The notes under the pieces were generated by a model. That model ran no database searches. It saw only the letters and a program-made list of their open reading frames with translations, and had not been told where the DNA came from. The position numbers were made by a program, and so were the translations under genes. A stretch of 64,000 bases of DNA from Candidatus Saccharimonadota bacterium (GTDB lineage: Bacteria > Patescibacteriota > Saccharimonadia > Saccharimonadales > UBA4665). The DNA lies in the NCBI GenBank assembly GCA_013289705.1, contig JABCZM010000006.1:49491-113490 (forward strand), written 5' to 3'. Positions 42,714 to 50,726 of this stretch are shown piece after piece. Positions within the stretch are counted from its first letter, which is position 1, and every line of letters begins with the position of its first letter.

Positions 42714-43634
42714 CTATACCTCTTCGATTTTCTTGAGCTTGGTAGCCCCCACCGCAATTAATAAAAAGCCAGCAGCATATAGCATGAGCACTGCGAATAC
42801 AATCAGCAGTACCCAGTTAAGATTAATACGCCGCAGGTAAGGAGACGATGAGGTCAGATATTGCAGGACAATGGACGATAGGATTGTCAGGCCCATACCT
42901 CCGGCAACCAAGTTGAGTGCTCGTTTGTAAAACACGCCACGAATATGTCGACGATACAAGCTAATTTCATATGACGCCAAAAGTCCCATCAGCCAAGCGT
43001 ACAGGTATGGTATGACTATCGTAAGTAAAATAAGCCACATTGGTAGTTGATAGGGATTTGCCGCCTGGGTCTGGACTGTGCGAATGGTGACGTAGCAATA
43101 TGTGATAGCCAAGAATATAAAACTGACCATCAGTCCGCGGGTGGCTGCAAGTGAAGGCTGTTTGCCAGTTGCGTCGGTTAGCCCACGGGTACCTGTGTTT
43201 ATAATTGTGAATGCAATAACCGAAATGATTAGTGAAGTGTAATGGGTGACGATAATTGCCATGCTGCCAAAATGCGGATACTCGTGGGCAACACCACCCA
43301 GGACGTTGCCAGCCAGGCTGGTAATCGGCAGGCCCCATGCTAGCCAGCGCAATCCCCTACCGATGCTGGCAAATGCCTTGCCGTCGGGTGTTTTTTTAAT
43401 TGTCTGGGCGTACTGTTCGAGCTGGGCGTAACCGTAAAAAGCTGCAAACCACATTGCCACCACCGGTAGCGCAATTAACAAGACGAGTACACGATACCCT
43501 GTAGCAGAAAGATGGTAGGCCTTAAGCGTGGCGGCAACTGGCGGTAAGCCAATGCTAAGCAGGACGTAGACCAAGCTTAAAATACTAAACGAAACGAATG
43601 TTTGAGTCGGCTTGGTGACGGCTGTTTTATGCAT
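42714..43634 (-). CDS. Integral membrane protein, possible sensor component
   Basis: The 306-residue protein has eight likely membrane helices connected by short loops, with a cytoplasmic stretch (LEQYAQTIKKTPDGKAF) after helix 2. No recognised domain. It is the first gene of a four-gene minus-strand group (membrane protein, 95-residue protein, PAS kinase, receiver) with tiny gaps, which suggests that it provides membrane sensing for the otherwise soluble kinase. That role is an inference from context only. Confidence 0.68.
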   Translation of the reverse strand: MHKTAVTKPTQTFVSFSILSLVYVLLSIGLPPVAATLKAYHLSATGYRVLVLLIALPVVAMWFAAFYGYAQLEQYAQTIKKTPDGKAFASIGRGLRWLAWGLPITSLAGNVLGGVAHEYPHFGSMAIIVTHYTSLIISVIAFTIINTGTRGLTDATGKQPSLAATRGLMVSFIFLAITYCYVTIRTVQTQAANPYQLPMWLILLTIVIPYLYAWLMGLLASYEISLYRRHIRGVFYKRALNLVAGGMGLTILSSIVLQYLTSSSPYLRRINLNWVLLIVFAVLMLYAAGFLLIAVGATKLKKIEEV

Positions 43635-43687
43635 ATCTATCGGCTATTATACTACCCCAAGGCAAAGGGCTGTCCAGCGGCAGTTAC

Positions 43688-44818
43688 TTAGGTGAGCAGC
43701 TCAATTAGGCGGTCGGCCGTGATGGCGGCCTTGAGCTCGCGAGCTAGGCGGTGTCCGGTGCTGAGGTTTTCACCGTACATGTAGTTGGTATATGGTGTGA
43801 ACATAGTGCCGGGGCTACCAGGAATGCGCATGCTGACATCAAATACTTTGAATTCTTCCTTTGGTGGACCAGCGGTGACAGCACCTTGCAGCGCAAATGG
43901 CCCAATAATACCTGGCTTATAGTGTTTCTTTGTAGCTGCCACAAAGCCTTCACCGGCGGCATAGGCTTGTTCGAGGAGTGATTCTTTGATGGTGACTGCT
44001 TGGTGACCGTTCTCGATGTATTTGGGTTGGACGTGCTTTAGAACTTCATTTTGCTCTGGTGCAGTCAGGCGCAAAATACCGTCTAGGTTGGTCTGGCGGC
44101 GGGTATCGGTGCCCAAGAGCTCTAGTTCGTTCGTTAGTGGTGAATAAAAGAAGTTTAGATTCAATTGTGGACCAAGAATAAATTCTTCAATCACGGCAAT
44201 TCGTAACGACTCTTCGGTAATTGTACCGGCTGCTAGGAGTTCGGCAGCGCGGGCTTTGTATTCTTGGGGGCTGCTTACCAAGAAAAAAGCCCGTTCGTAG
44301 CCGCGCTGAGCTTCCGCGGCTTTAACCAGCACAAGTCTATCGATGTCGTCTGGGTTCGCGAATTGCCGCGGAATCGGTACGCCGCCTTCCTGGAGCAAGA
44401 AGTATTGATTTTTTTCTTCGTCGCGTTCTTCTTTGCGGACTAAGTTTCTGGTGCCCAAAATTGGTACGCGGAAATTATTCTCGACCTCCGTAAAATCACA
44501 GTAGACCCAGAAGTAGCGGCTGTGTACGAATACGGCGTTTAGGGCTCGCAGTCGTTCCTGTACCTCTGGCTTGACTACGTCAGCAAAGCTATCAACCACG
44601 ATGACTTCGTCTACGCAGCCACGGCCATCGTCGCGAGTTTTGTAGTACTGGCTGTAGGTTTTTTCGCGGCCCTTTTGGGCAACTACGACGGTTTTGAAAC
44701 CTTCGGCTTTAGCGCCACGGCAGACATCAAGCGCGCTGTGGCCACCAAGTGATGCAATAGTAATGTTCTGTTTGTCGTAGCCACTCAGGATTTCGCTGAT
44801 GTCGGTGTTGCTAATCAT
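43688..44818 (-). CDS. PurP-family ATP-grasp protein, divergent paralogue
   Basis: The 376-residue protein aligns along its whole length with PurP (FAICAR synthetase): ITIASLGGHSALDVCRGAKAEGFKT, VPILGTRN, FFYSPLTNELELLGTDTRRQTN and ALQGAVT. PurP makes formyl-AICAR from AICAR, formate and ATP. Compared with its neighbour, the Gly-rich ATP-grasp loop is replaced by KAAEAQRGYERAFF (166-179) and the metal-site FEISAR block reads FDVSMR, so the substrate or activity may have changed. Its start overlaps the upstream purP gene by 4 bases (ATGA). No purine biosynthesis genes are nearby. Confidence 0.78.
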   Translation of the reverse strand: MISNTDISEILSGYDKQNITIASLGGHSALDVCRGAKAEGFKTVVVAQKGREKTYSQYYKTRDDGRGCVDEVIVVDSFADVVKPEVQERLRALNAVFVHSRYFWVYCDFTEVENNFRVPILGTRNLVRKEERDEEKNQYFLLQEGGVPIPRQFANPDDIDRLVLVKAAEAQRGYERAFFLVSSPQEYKARAAELLAAGTITEESLRIAVIEEFILGPQLNLNFFYSPLTNELELLGTDTRRQTNLDGILRLTAPEQNEVLKHVQPKYIENGHQAVTIKESLLEQAYAAGEGFVAATKKHYKPGIIGPFALQGAVTAGPPKEEFKVFDVSMRIPGSPGTMFTPYTNYMYGENLSTGHRLARELKAAITADRLIELLT

Positions 44819-45834
44819 TTGCTGAATATCCTTTCAAGGTCGTCTTGTTCAATTGCCAGCTTTACTTCTCTGGCAATCCGGCGGCCAGTACTCATGGGCT
44901 CGTTGTAACGAATATCAGTGTACGGCGAGCCGCTAATGTAGGGGTTGGTACCGGCAACAATTCTGGCTGATATCTCGAAGACAAAGAATTCTAGCTCTGG
45001 TGTAATAACTGCTTCTAGGCAGAATGGCCCAAACAGCCCGATGCCATCAATCTTCTTTGATGCTTCTACTGCTCGCTCACCCATTTCTAGCACTCTTGAG
45101 AGTAATGATTCACGGATGACTAGGGGTGTATTCCCAACAATGTTATAGCTGGTTTCAATTTCCAGATCGAGCTGATCTTTGGCGGCAATCCGGCCAACCG
45201 AGTCAACATTACTTTCGTAGCGCCTGTCAAAGCCCATAATCTCCAGCTCTCCCGTCAGTGATGACTGGAAAAAGTGCATGTACATCGGTGCGCCAATCAC
45301 ATATTCCTGAATAATATAGCCGCGTTCTGGGTGCTGCTTGATTTTGGTCTCAAACTCTTCTGGAGTGTGGGCCAAAAAGTAGCCTTTGCCGCCGCCAGCA
45401 CCGTCAAATTTGATAATGACTGGTCCGTCAATTTCGCTGGCATTGCTATAAATCCGTGGCAATGTTAGTCCGGCGTTTGACAACCATTCGCGCTGTAATT
45501 TGCGATCTGATTCCCATGGCAACACATGCTTGTTGCCATAATAGTTGAGTTGCAGCGCATTAATTTCGTCGGTGTTGAGCGCATTGACCAGTGAGCCATG
45601 AGGGATAAGAATGCCGCCTTTGTCTTTTAATTGTTGATCGAGGCCCGGTAATTCCGAAAAGCTGTCGACCAGAATGATTTCGTCGGCAACTCTGAATGAT
45701 TCGTAAGCACGTAAATGCCGTCGTTCACATATGGCAATGTTCTTGAAACCTTCATCACGTGCGCCTTTTAAAATTTGCAAAGCCGAGTGGCTCGCTAGAG
45801 TACAGATCTTGAATTCGTTGATGTTTTGTGACAA
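44815..45834 (-). CDS. purP: PurP-family formate-AICAR ligase-like enzyme
   Basis: The protein has 339 residues. FKICTLASHSALQILKGA, GILIPHGSLV, YYGNKHVLPWESDRK, VIIKFDGAGGGKGYFLA (ATP-grasp loop, 142-151), MGFDRRYESNVDSVGRI and FEISARIVAGTNPY match archaeal PurP, which uses formate and ATP to formylate AICAR in the last steps of IMP synthesis. PurP is mainly archaeal; here it is in a bacterium. The start is TTG, with no ribosome binding site. No PurH, PurO or other pathway gene is in the window, so AICAR salvage or a different substrate must be considered. Confidence 0.82.
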   Translation of the reverse strand: MSQNINEFKICTLASHSALQILKGARDEGFKNIAICERRHLRAYESFRVADEIILVDSFSELPGLDQQLKDKGGILIPHGSLVNALNTDEINALQLNYYGNKHVLPWESDRKLQREWLSNAGLTLPRIYSNASEIDGPVIIKFDGAGGGKGYFLAHTPEEFETKIKQHPERGYIIQEYVIGAPMYMHFFQSSLTGELEIMGFDRRYESNVDSVGRIAAKDQLDLEIETSYNIVGNTPLVIRESLLSRVLEMGERAVEASKKIDGIGLFGPFCLEAVITPELEFFVFEISARIVAGTNPYISGSPYTDIRYNEPMSTGRRIAREVKLAIEQDDLERIFSK

Positions 45835-45864
45835 ACGGAGGGCCTTTGTTTAATGATTTCGTGT

Positions 45865-45893
45865 ATTATACCTGGTTTTAACAGATGTAGCAA
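45865..45893 (-). promoter_or_regulatory. Promoter of the purP pair
   Basis: On the minus strand TTGCTA (45888-45893) and a perfect TATAAT (45865-45870) are 17 bases apart. The expected leader is only about 24 bases, so no riboswitch fits. Confidence 0.7.
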
Positions 45894-45939
45894 AAGCATT
45901 TTACGCTAGCGGAATCTCCCGAACTTTGTTATAATCACC

Positions 45940-45965
45940 GCCTGTAGCTCAGGGAAAGAGTTTGC
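45940..45965 (+). pseudogene. tRNA 5'-part relic in front of tRNA-Gln
   Basis: Between a TATAAT box (45930-45935) and the tRNA-Gln gene lies GCCTGTAGCTCAGGGAAAGAG and a few more bases. This reads like the first 25 bases of a tRNA: position-8 T, TAGCTCAG D-stem entry and a GAG return strand. There is no anticodon or T arm. It may be what is left of a tandem tRNA after deletion, or chance similarity in the tRNA leader. Confidence 0.4.
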
Positions 45966-45970
45966 ACTAT

Positions 45971-46045
45971 TAGGGCGTCGCCAAGTGGTAAGGCACCAGT
46001 TTTTGGTACTGGCATTCGGGGGTTCGAATCCCTCCGCCCTAGCCA
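45971..46045 (+). tRNA. tRNA-Gln (UUG)
   Basis: The 75-base gene folds fully: acceptor TAGGGCG (45971-45977) pairs with CGCCCTA (46035-46041), the anticodon stem is CCAGT/ACTGG with loop TTTTGGT and anticodon TTG, and the T loop is GTTCGAATC. The discriminator G and CCA (46043-46045) are encoded. It reads CAA (and CAG by wobble). A TATAAT promoter box lies 36 bases upstream. Genes of different style follow directly on its 3' side. Confidence 0.95.
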
Positions 46046-46094
46046 ATAAAATACGTTTTCTTAAAGTTTCCAAATTGTGTGGTATCCTTTGCTC

Positions 46095-46880
46095 ATGAGT
46101 GAGTTAAAGAGGAGTATTGTTACTGCAGCCGGGCCAAATATGCAACCTTTACTACGGCAATACTCCCTACCGCGCATGGAATGGTATGGCGAAGCCTGGG
46201 ATTATACAGTTAGTGCCCATGTTATCAATCAAGATGCAGGAGAACATGGTGACCCTCGGCATCATGCAGCCCGTTGGGCAAAACTAGGAATAATCCGACA
46301 AGCTCTAAAGGAATGTGACTTACTCGTATGGTTGGACGCAGACACTATAGTATGTCGTCGCGACCAAGACATCGCAGATGGAATTGGGCCCGATAGCTTC
46401 CAAGCACTTTCACTTGATTGGGTGCCCAAACTTAATCGACTTAACCCGAATACAGGAGTCTGGCTATTACGCAACATCCCGGAAACAAGTGACTTCTTGG
46501 ATGCAGTGGAGGAAGCTGGAATACAACCAGGGCCTTGGGCCGATCAAGCAGCAGTCATGAAGAGTTTGGGGTGGAAATGGGATGACGAAGATTACAGAAA
46601 TGCACGACCAGGCAGCGGTTCGCCATTCCTCGACGGTACGTCCTGGTTGGGCGAAGGCTGGAATCAGCCAGATCTTACTGCTGAGCGATGTATTGATAGT
46701 TGGGATGGGCGTCCATCGGTGGAGAGGCCCCACATCGTACATTTTATGGGCATGTACTTGCCGGAACGAACGCTAAAGATGGCTCGCTTAGCGAATGAGC
46801 TTGCGCTGCAAGACACAGTCGTTTGTGATATTAGCTCTGTGGTAACAGCTAGTTCTGTAATAATCGAAGCGATAGGCTAA
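46095..46880 (+). CDS. GT-A type sugar transferase (GMA12/MNN10-like)
   Basis: From ATG 46095 the protein has 261 residues. CDLLVWLDADTIVC is the DxD metal-binding motif on the usual strand, NPNTGVWLLRN and the WADQAAVMKSLGWKWDDED segment resemble the acceptor side of GT34/nucleotide-diphospho-sugar transferases, and a final HIVHFMGMY contributes a metal-binding His as in that fold. No membrane helix. TATCCT lies 6 bases before the ATG, a leaderless layout; an in-frame GTG at 46077 is an alternative. It lies between tRNA-Gln and the pafA-like gene and shares their AGG/ATA-rich codon style, suggesting joint transfer. Confidence 0.7.
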   Translation: MSELKRSIVTAAGPNMQPLLRQYSLPRMEWYGEAWDYTVSAHVINQDAGEHGDPRHHAARWAKLGIIRQALKECDLLVWLDADTIVCRRDQDIADGIGPDSFQALSLDWVPKLNRLNPNTGVWLLRNIPETSDFLDAVEEAGIQPGPWADQAAVMKSLGWKWDDEDYRNARPGSGSPFLDGTSWLGEGWNQPDLTAERCIDSWDGRPSVERPHIVHFMGMYLPERTLKMARLANELALQDTVVCDISSVVTASSVIIEAIG

Positions 46881-47083
46881 GCCCAAAGTTTGGAGTAAAA
46901 GCTATTCGCTCAGCCATAAATCTTAGACGGTGGCTCGGTCAGGAAAATTGCATTTAAATCTGTTAATTTAGACACATCAGGGGTTCCCGATTCGATAGAC
47001 CGGCAGGATAGTATTAGTGGGTCGACCCGTTTACTTTTTATGATTTAGGTTATAAGGTAAATAAAAGAACCCATGGGAGTAGC

Positions 47084-48478
47084 ATGAATAGAGTTCATGG
47101 AACGGAAACGGAATGGTCGGTCAGAGTAGAGGCTATGGGTAGCACGCCTGATGAGCCGAAAAGTAAGGAGCTGGAAGCTTCGTGCTTCAAGCCCTATGTC
47201 GAGGCATACTTAGCCGATAAACCTTATGTTGGCACGCCAGCCGATTCCTGCTACCTAGAGAATGGCAGTAGGTTCTATGCCGACATTGGCCATAAGCGTG
47301 AAACGACTACCCCAGAAGACACTTCGTACCTTAGTACGACAGCCAGTGAAATAGCAAACGAAAGGATGATGTTCGATATCTTAAGCTGGGCTACGTACCC
47401 CGACCCCGGTCAGGATGGGCTTGAGCCACTGCCAAATTTTGCGCTTAATAAGCGGGTAATCGGGGATGATAATGTTGCCTGGGGCTACCACGAAAGCTAT
47501 AACGTACCAGCAAACATACCGATTACCGAGGAAGGACTTGCTTTGTATGGGCTGCACATAGCAACGCGTAATATCTTTTGTGGTGCCGGTTTTTTGGATA
47601 CTAACGGAAAATTTTGGAGCTCCCAGAAAGCCCTCAGTATGCGTACAGAGTTCTCGGGTAACACTACGAGCAGCCGCCCTGTCATAAATGCCCGGGACGA
47701 ACCTCATAGCAATACCGAATCAAAGCGTATCCACACCATTAGCGGTGACCCGTCGATGTCTCCGTGGGTTACCCGTATGCAATTAGGTACTACGTCGTTG
47801 GTACTGGAGTTGCTTGCACAAGGTACGGATGCAGGTCAGTTCGCCTTTGAAGCGTTACGTCATAAACGGCTTGCCAAGTTCATGAGGGACCTAGCGGCAG
47901 ACTCATCTGGCCAATCGCATGAGTTCAGTGCGGCGCTTGAGGTCCAAAAAAAGTTTGTCCAGATGTCCAAGAAGCTTTCACTGACAGAGGAGCAAGAGTG
48001 GACTGTAGATGAGTGGGAACATATCTGTTATGACCTCGGTAACAACCTCGCGGTTGCGGGCAATCGGGTGGAGTGGATACTACAGCGCCGTATACTAGAG
48101 CGCTACCAAGAAAAACATGCTTACGTCTGGACAGACCTAGCTATGCGACAACAGGACCGCAGATTCTGCAGAATTGGCGATAACAGCATAGGCCTGTCGC
48201 TACGGGAAACGGCGTGGAGCGAATGGATGCCTCCCGAAAGCCTCATACAGGAAAGGCGTACTGAAGCGCCGCAAACAACCAGGGCAGCCATAAGGTCGAA
48301 GTTTATTAAAGCATTTAGCCGCCTAAATGGGTATGGCTCAGGTGAAGTTGCTGTGGACTGGAAGGAGGTAAAGTATAACGGAGCCTCTATTAAACTCGCC
48401 GATCCCTATGCTACTGCCGACGAGCGCGTAGACGAACTAATAGCCTCACATGCTTCCAATAGCCAGGTTGCGGCCTAA
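47084..48478 (+). CDS. PafA/Dop-family ligase (Pup-protein ligase homologue)
   Basis: The 464-residue protein has the PafA length and order of motifs: RVHGTETEWSV (Mg-binding Glu8 and Glu10), NGSRFYADIGHK (Asp67 at the place of the catalytic Asp), GYHESYNV, FCGAGF, SRPVINARDEPHSN, RIHTISGDPSMSPW, LGTTSLVLELL, and at the C-terminus APQTTRAAIRSKFIKAF and LADPYATADERVDELIAS. These C-terminal blocks are closer to PafA than to Dop. PafA joins Pup to lysines for proteasomal targeting in Actinobacteria. The family's HPEY motif after the catalytic Asp is changed to HKRE. No Pup, Mpa or proteasome gene is in the window. AGA/AGG and ATA codons are more frequent than in neighbours. Confidence 0.85.
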   Translation: MNRVHGTETEWSVRVEAMGSTPDEPKSKELEASCFKPYVEAYLADKPYVGTPADSCYLENGSRFYADIGHKRETTTPEDTSYLSTTASEIANERMMFDILSWATYPDPGQDGLEPLPNFALNKRVIGDDNVAWGYHESYNVPANIPITEEGLALYGLHIATRNIFCGAGFLDTNGKFWSSQKALSMRTEFSGNTTSSRPVINARDEPHSNTESKRIHTISGDPSMSPWVTRMQLGTTSLVLELLAQGTDAGQFAFEALRHKRLAKFMRDLAADSSGQSHEFSAALEVQKKFVQMSKKLSLTEEQEWTVDEWEHICYDLGNNLAVAGNRVEWILQRRILERYQEKHAYVWTDLAMRQQDRRFCRIGDNSIGLSLRETAWSEWMPPESLIQERRTEAPQTTRAAIRSKFIKAFSRLNGYGSGEVAVDWKEVKYNGASIKLADPYATADERVDELIASHASNSQVAA

Positions 48479-48551
48479 GTAGCCTAGTTTACTTGTGCAT
48501 AACCTGGTTTTGCGTTACAGTTTTCAGGAATAGTTTAGGTACCCTCACATT

Positions 48552-49481
48552 ATGGCGACAAAAGATAAACAAGCAGCAGACTATATAGTACCGCTTAATA
48601 TGAATGGGCTTGAAGGTCGTATGTTGCATATGCCGGCACCAAAGGCCCACCCGAACCGTGAAATTCTGATTGTCTATGGCCATCATTCGTCTATTGAGCG
48701 TTGGTGGGGTCTCACACAAAACTTTAACCGCTACGGTGCGGTTACGATGCCGGATTTGCCCGGATTTGGCGGCATGGAAAGCATGTACAACATCGGTAAA
48801 AAGCCGGATCTCGACAACATGGCCGATTACCTGGCAAGCTTTGTAAAATGGCGCTACAAGCGCAAGCGAGTGAGTATTGTTGGTTTGTCATTTGGGTTTT
48901 TAGTGACCACGCGAATGCTGCAACGCTATCCGGAACTGGTCAAAAAAGTTGATTTTCTAATTAGTGCGGTTGGTTTTTCGCATTATGATGATTTTGTGTT
49001 TACGAAGCCGCGTATGATGGCGTATCGCATTGCATCGCGTGCGGTTACCACTCGCCCAATGGCGTTTCTCTTTCGCTACATAGCTCTTGATCCTGCCGTA
49101 CTTCGGCTTGCTTACAAACGAACCTTTAATGCCAAGAAAAAATTTGCTGGCGCCGACGCTGATTTGAGCAAGCGCCTGATGGATATGGAGATTGTGTTGT
49201 GGCACGCCAATGATCCGCGCACGCATATGTACACGACGTATCAGATGTTAACGGTCGATAATTGTCAGAACCAGATCGATTTGCCGGTGTGGCATGTATC
49301 CGCCGGTGTTGATCAGTATTTTGACGCCCATCGGGTCGAACAGCACCTGCGCGTTATTTTTAAGGATTTCCACGAAATTCGCAATGATTCGGTTCGTCAT
49401 GCACCGAGCGTGTTGGCCGATGCCAAGGAAGCGGCATCATTTATTCCACACGAACTGCGCCGCGCGCTACAGAAGAAATAA
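48552..49481 (+). CDS. Alpha/beta hydrolase
   Basis: The 309-residue protein has the alpha/beta hydrolase core: ILIVYGHHSSIERWWGL (oxyanion region), VTMPDLPGFGG, and the nucleophile elbow VGLSFGFLV (G-x-S-x-G). A candidate Asp lies in VWHVSAGVDQYFD and a final His in SVRHAPSV. Substrates of this fold range from esters to peptides; none is suggested by context. It lies just after the presumed transferred segment and returns to the codon style of the surrounding chromosome. Confidence 0.85.
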   Translation: MATKDKQAADYIVPLNMNGLEGRMLHMPAPKAHPNREILIVYGHHSSIERWWGLTQNFNRYGAVTMPDLPGFGGMESMYNIGKKPDLDNMADYLASFVKWRYKRKRVSIVGLSFGFLVTTRMLQRYPELVKKVDFLISAVGFSHYDDFVFTKPRMMAYRIASRAVTTRPMAFLFRYIALDPAVLRLAYKRTFNAKKKFAGADADLSKRLMDMEIVLWHANDPRTHMYTTYQMLTVDNCQNQIDLPVWHVSAGVDQYFDAHRVEQHLRVIFKDFHEIRNDSVRHAPSVLADAKEAASFIPHELRRALQKK

Positions 49482-49562
49482 GCTGTAGATTGCCGATTTG
49501 TTCTCGGTCGACGAGAATCATGACGGGCATTGCTAGTGGTTTTGCTATAATAGACGCTAAGT

Positions 49563-50711
49563 ATGAAAATAGGACTCGTTTGTCCCCATAACATGGCGCG
49601 CGGTGGCGGTGTGCAAGAAATTGTGCGCGACCTTCGAGCCGGCCTTACTAAGCTTGGCCACGACGTTAAAATTATTACTCCACAACCGCGAGACATAGAG
49701 GGTTGTGACACCGAGGGTATTATATTTTTGGGTAACGCAGCGGATTTTCGTTCGCCCTTACATACGACATCGCAGTTTTCGGTGAGTGTTGATACTGATG
49801 AAATTGAGCGGATGCTCGAAACGGAACAGTTTGATGTCTTGCACTTCCATGAGCCATGGGTTCCCATATTGAGCCGCCAGATTCTAGCAAGGTCCAAAGC
49901 GGTAAACATTGCGACCTTCCACGCCAAGGTGCCAGAAACGCTGATGAGTCGCACCGTGATAAAAGTGGTTACGCCGTACACAAAATCATTGTTGCGCTAT
50001 CTGCACACGTTGACGGCCGTATCCGATGCCGCCGCCGAATACGCTACAAGCTTAACTGATGAGTCAGTGACAATTATCCCTAACGGTATCGATCTAAAAC
50101 GCTTCCAATTGGCCGCCAAAGCTGGCAAAAAAGACCCAAACGTCAAAACCATTTTATATATTGGGCGTTTAGAGCGTCGTAAGGGCCTAAAGTACTTGTT
50201 TCAGGCTTACGAACAGCTGGTCCGTAATCAGCAAGATGTGCGCCTGGTGATTGCCGGTGATGGTCCAGACCGCGAAAAACTAGAGCTACTTGTTAAATCC
50301 ATGAAGCTACCAAATGTGACATTCTTGGGCTTTGTGACCGATAAGGCAAAGATGGACTTGCTTGGCTCAGCTGACCTCTTTTGTTCGCCAGCCTTATTTG
50401 GCGAGAGTTTTGGTATTGTACTCCTGGAAGCCATGGCAAGCGGCGTGGTGACGGTGGCTGGTGATAATTCTGGTTACACTGCGGTCATGCAAGAAATGGG
50501 TAATTTATCACTAGTGAATCCTAGAGAAACCGATGAGTTTGCTCGCCGATTGAGCCTGTTATTAAACGAAAAAACATTGCGTGCCGATTGGCAAAAATGG
50601 GCCAAAGGCTACGTGGAGCAGTTTAATTATCCGCAGATTATTAAGCGTTATGAAGAACTGTACAAATACGCCTTAGAACACCATAGCCACCACATAAAAC
50701 TCCATGAGTAG
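49563..50711 (+). CDS. Family 4 glycosyltransferase (PimA/PimB-like)
   Basis: The protein has 382 residues and a complete GT4 pattern: KIGLVCPHNMARGGGVQEIVRDL, FHEPWVP, VIPNGIDLKRF, ILYIGRLERRKGLKYL, VIAGDGPDREKLE and SPALFGESFGIVLLEAMASG (E-x7-E donor site). It resembles phosphatidylinositol mannosyltransferases, which build glycolipids on the inner leaflet. The extended -10 box TGCTATAAT (49543-49551) precedes the ATG by 11 bases and no ribosome binding site is visible. It is followed by a second GT4 after 15 bases. Confidence 0.92.
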   Translation: MKIGLVCPHNMARGGGVQEIVRDLRAGLTKLGHDVKIITPQPRDIEGCDTEGIIFLGNAADFRSPLHTTSQFSVSVDTDEIERMLETEQFDVLHFHEPWVPILSRQILARSKAVNIATFHAKVPETLMSRTVIKVVTPYTKSLLRYLHTLTAVSDAAAEYATSLTDESVTIIPNGIDLKRFQLAAKAGKKDPNVKTILYIGRLERRKGLKYLFQAYEQLVRNQQDVRLVIAGDGPDREKLELLVKSMKLPNVTFLGFVTDKAKMDLLGSADLFCSPALFGESFGIVLLEAMASGVVTVAGDNSGYTAVMQEMGNLSLVNPRETDEFARRLSLLLNEKTLRADWQKWAKGYVEQFNYPQIIKRYEELYKYALEHHSHHIKLHE

Positions 50712-50726
50712 GAGTCGTTCAGCGAC

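Noticed and set aside
45835..45864. A purine riboswitch ahead of the purP pair
   Set aside because: The promoter leaves only about 24 bases of leader, too short for any known purine or ZTP aptamer.
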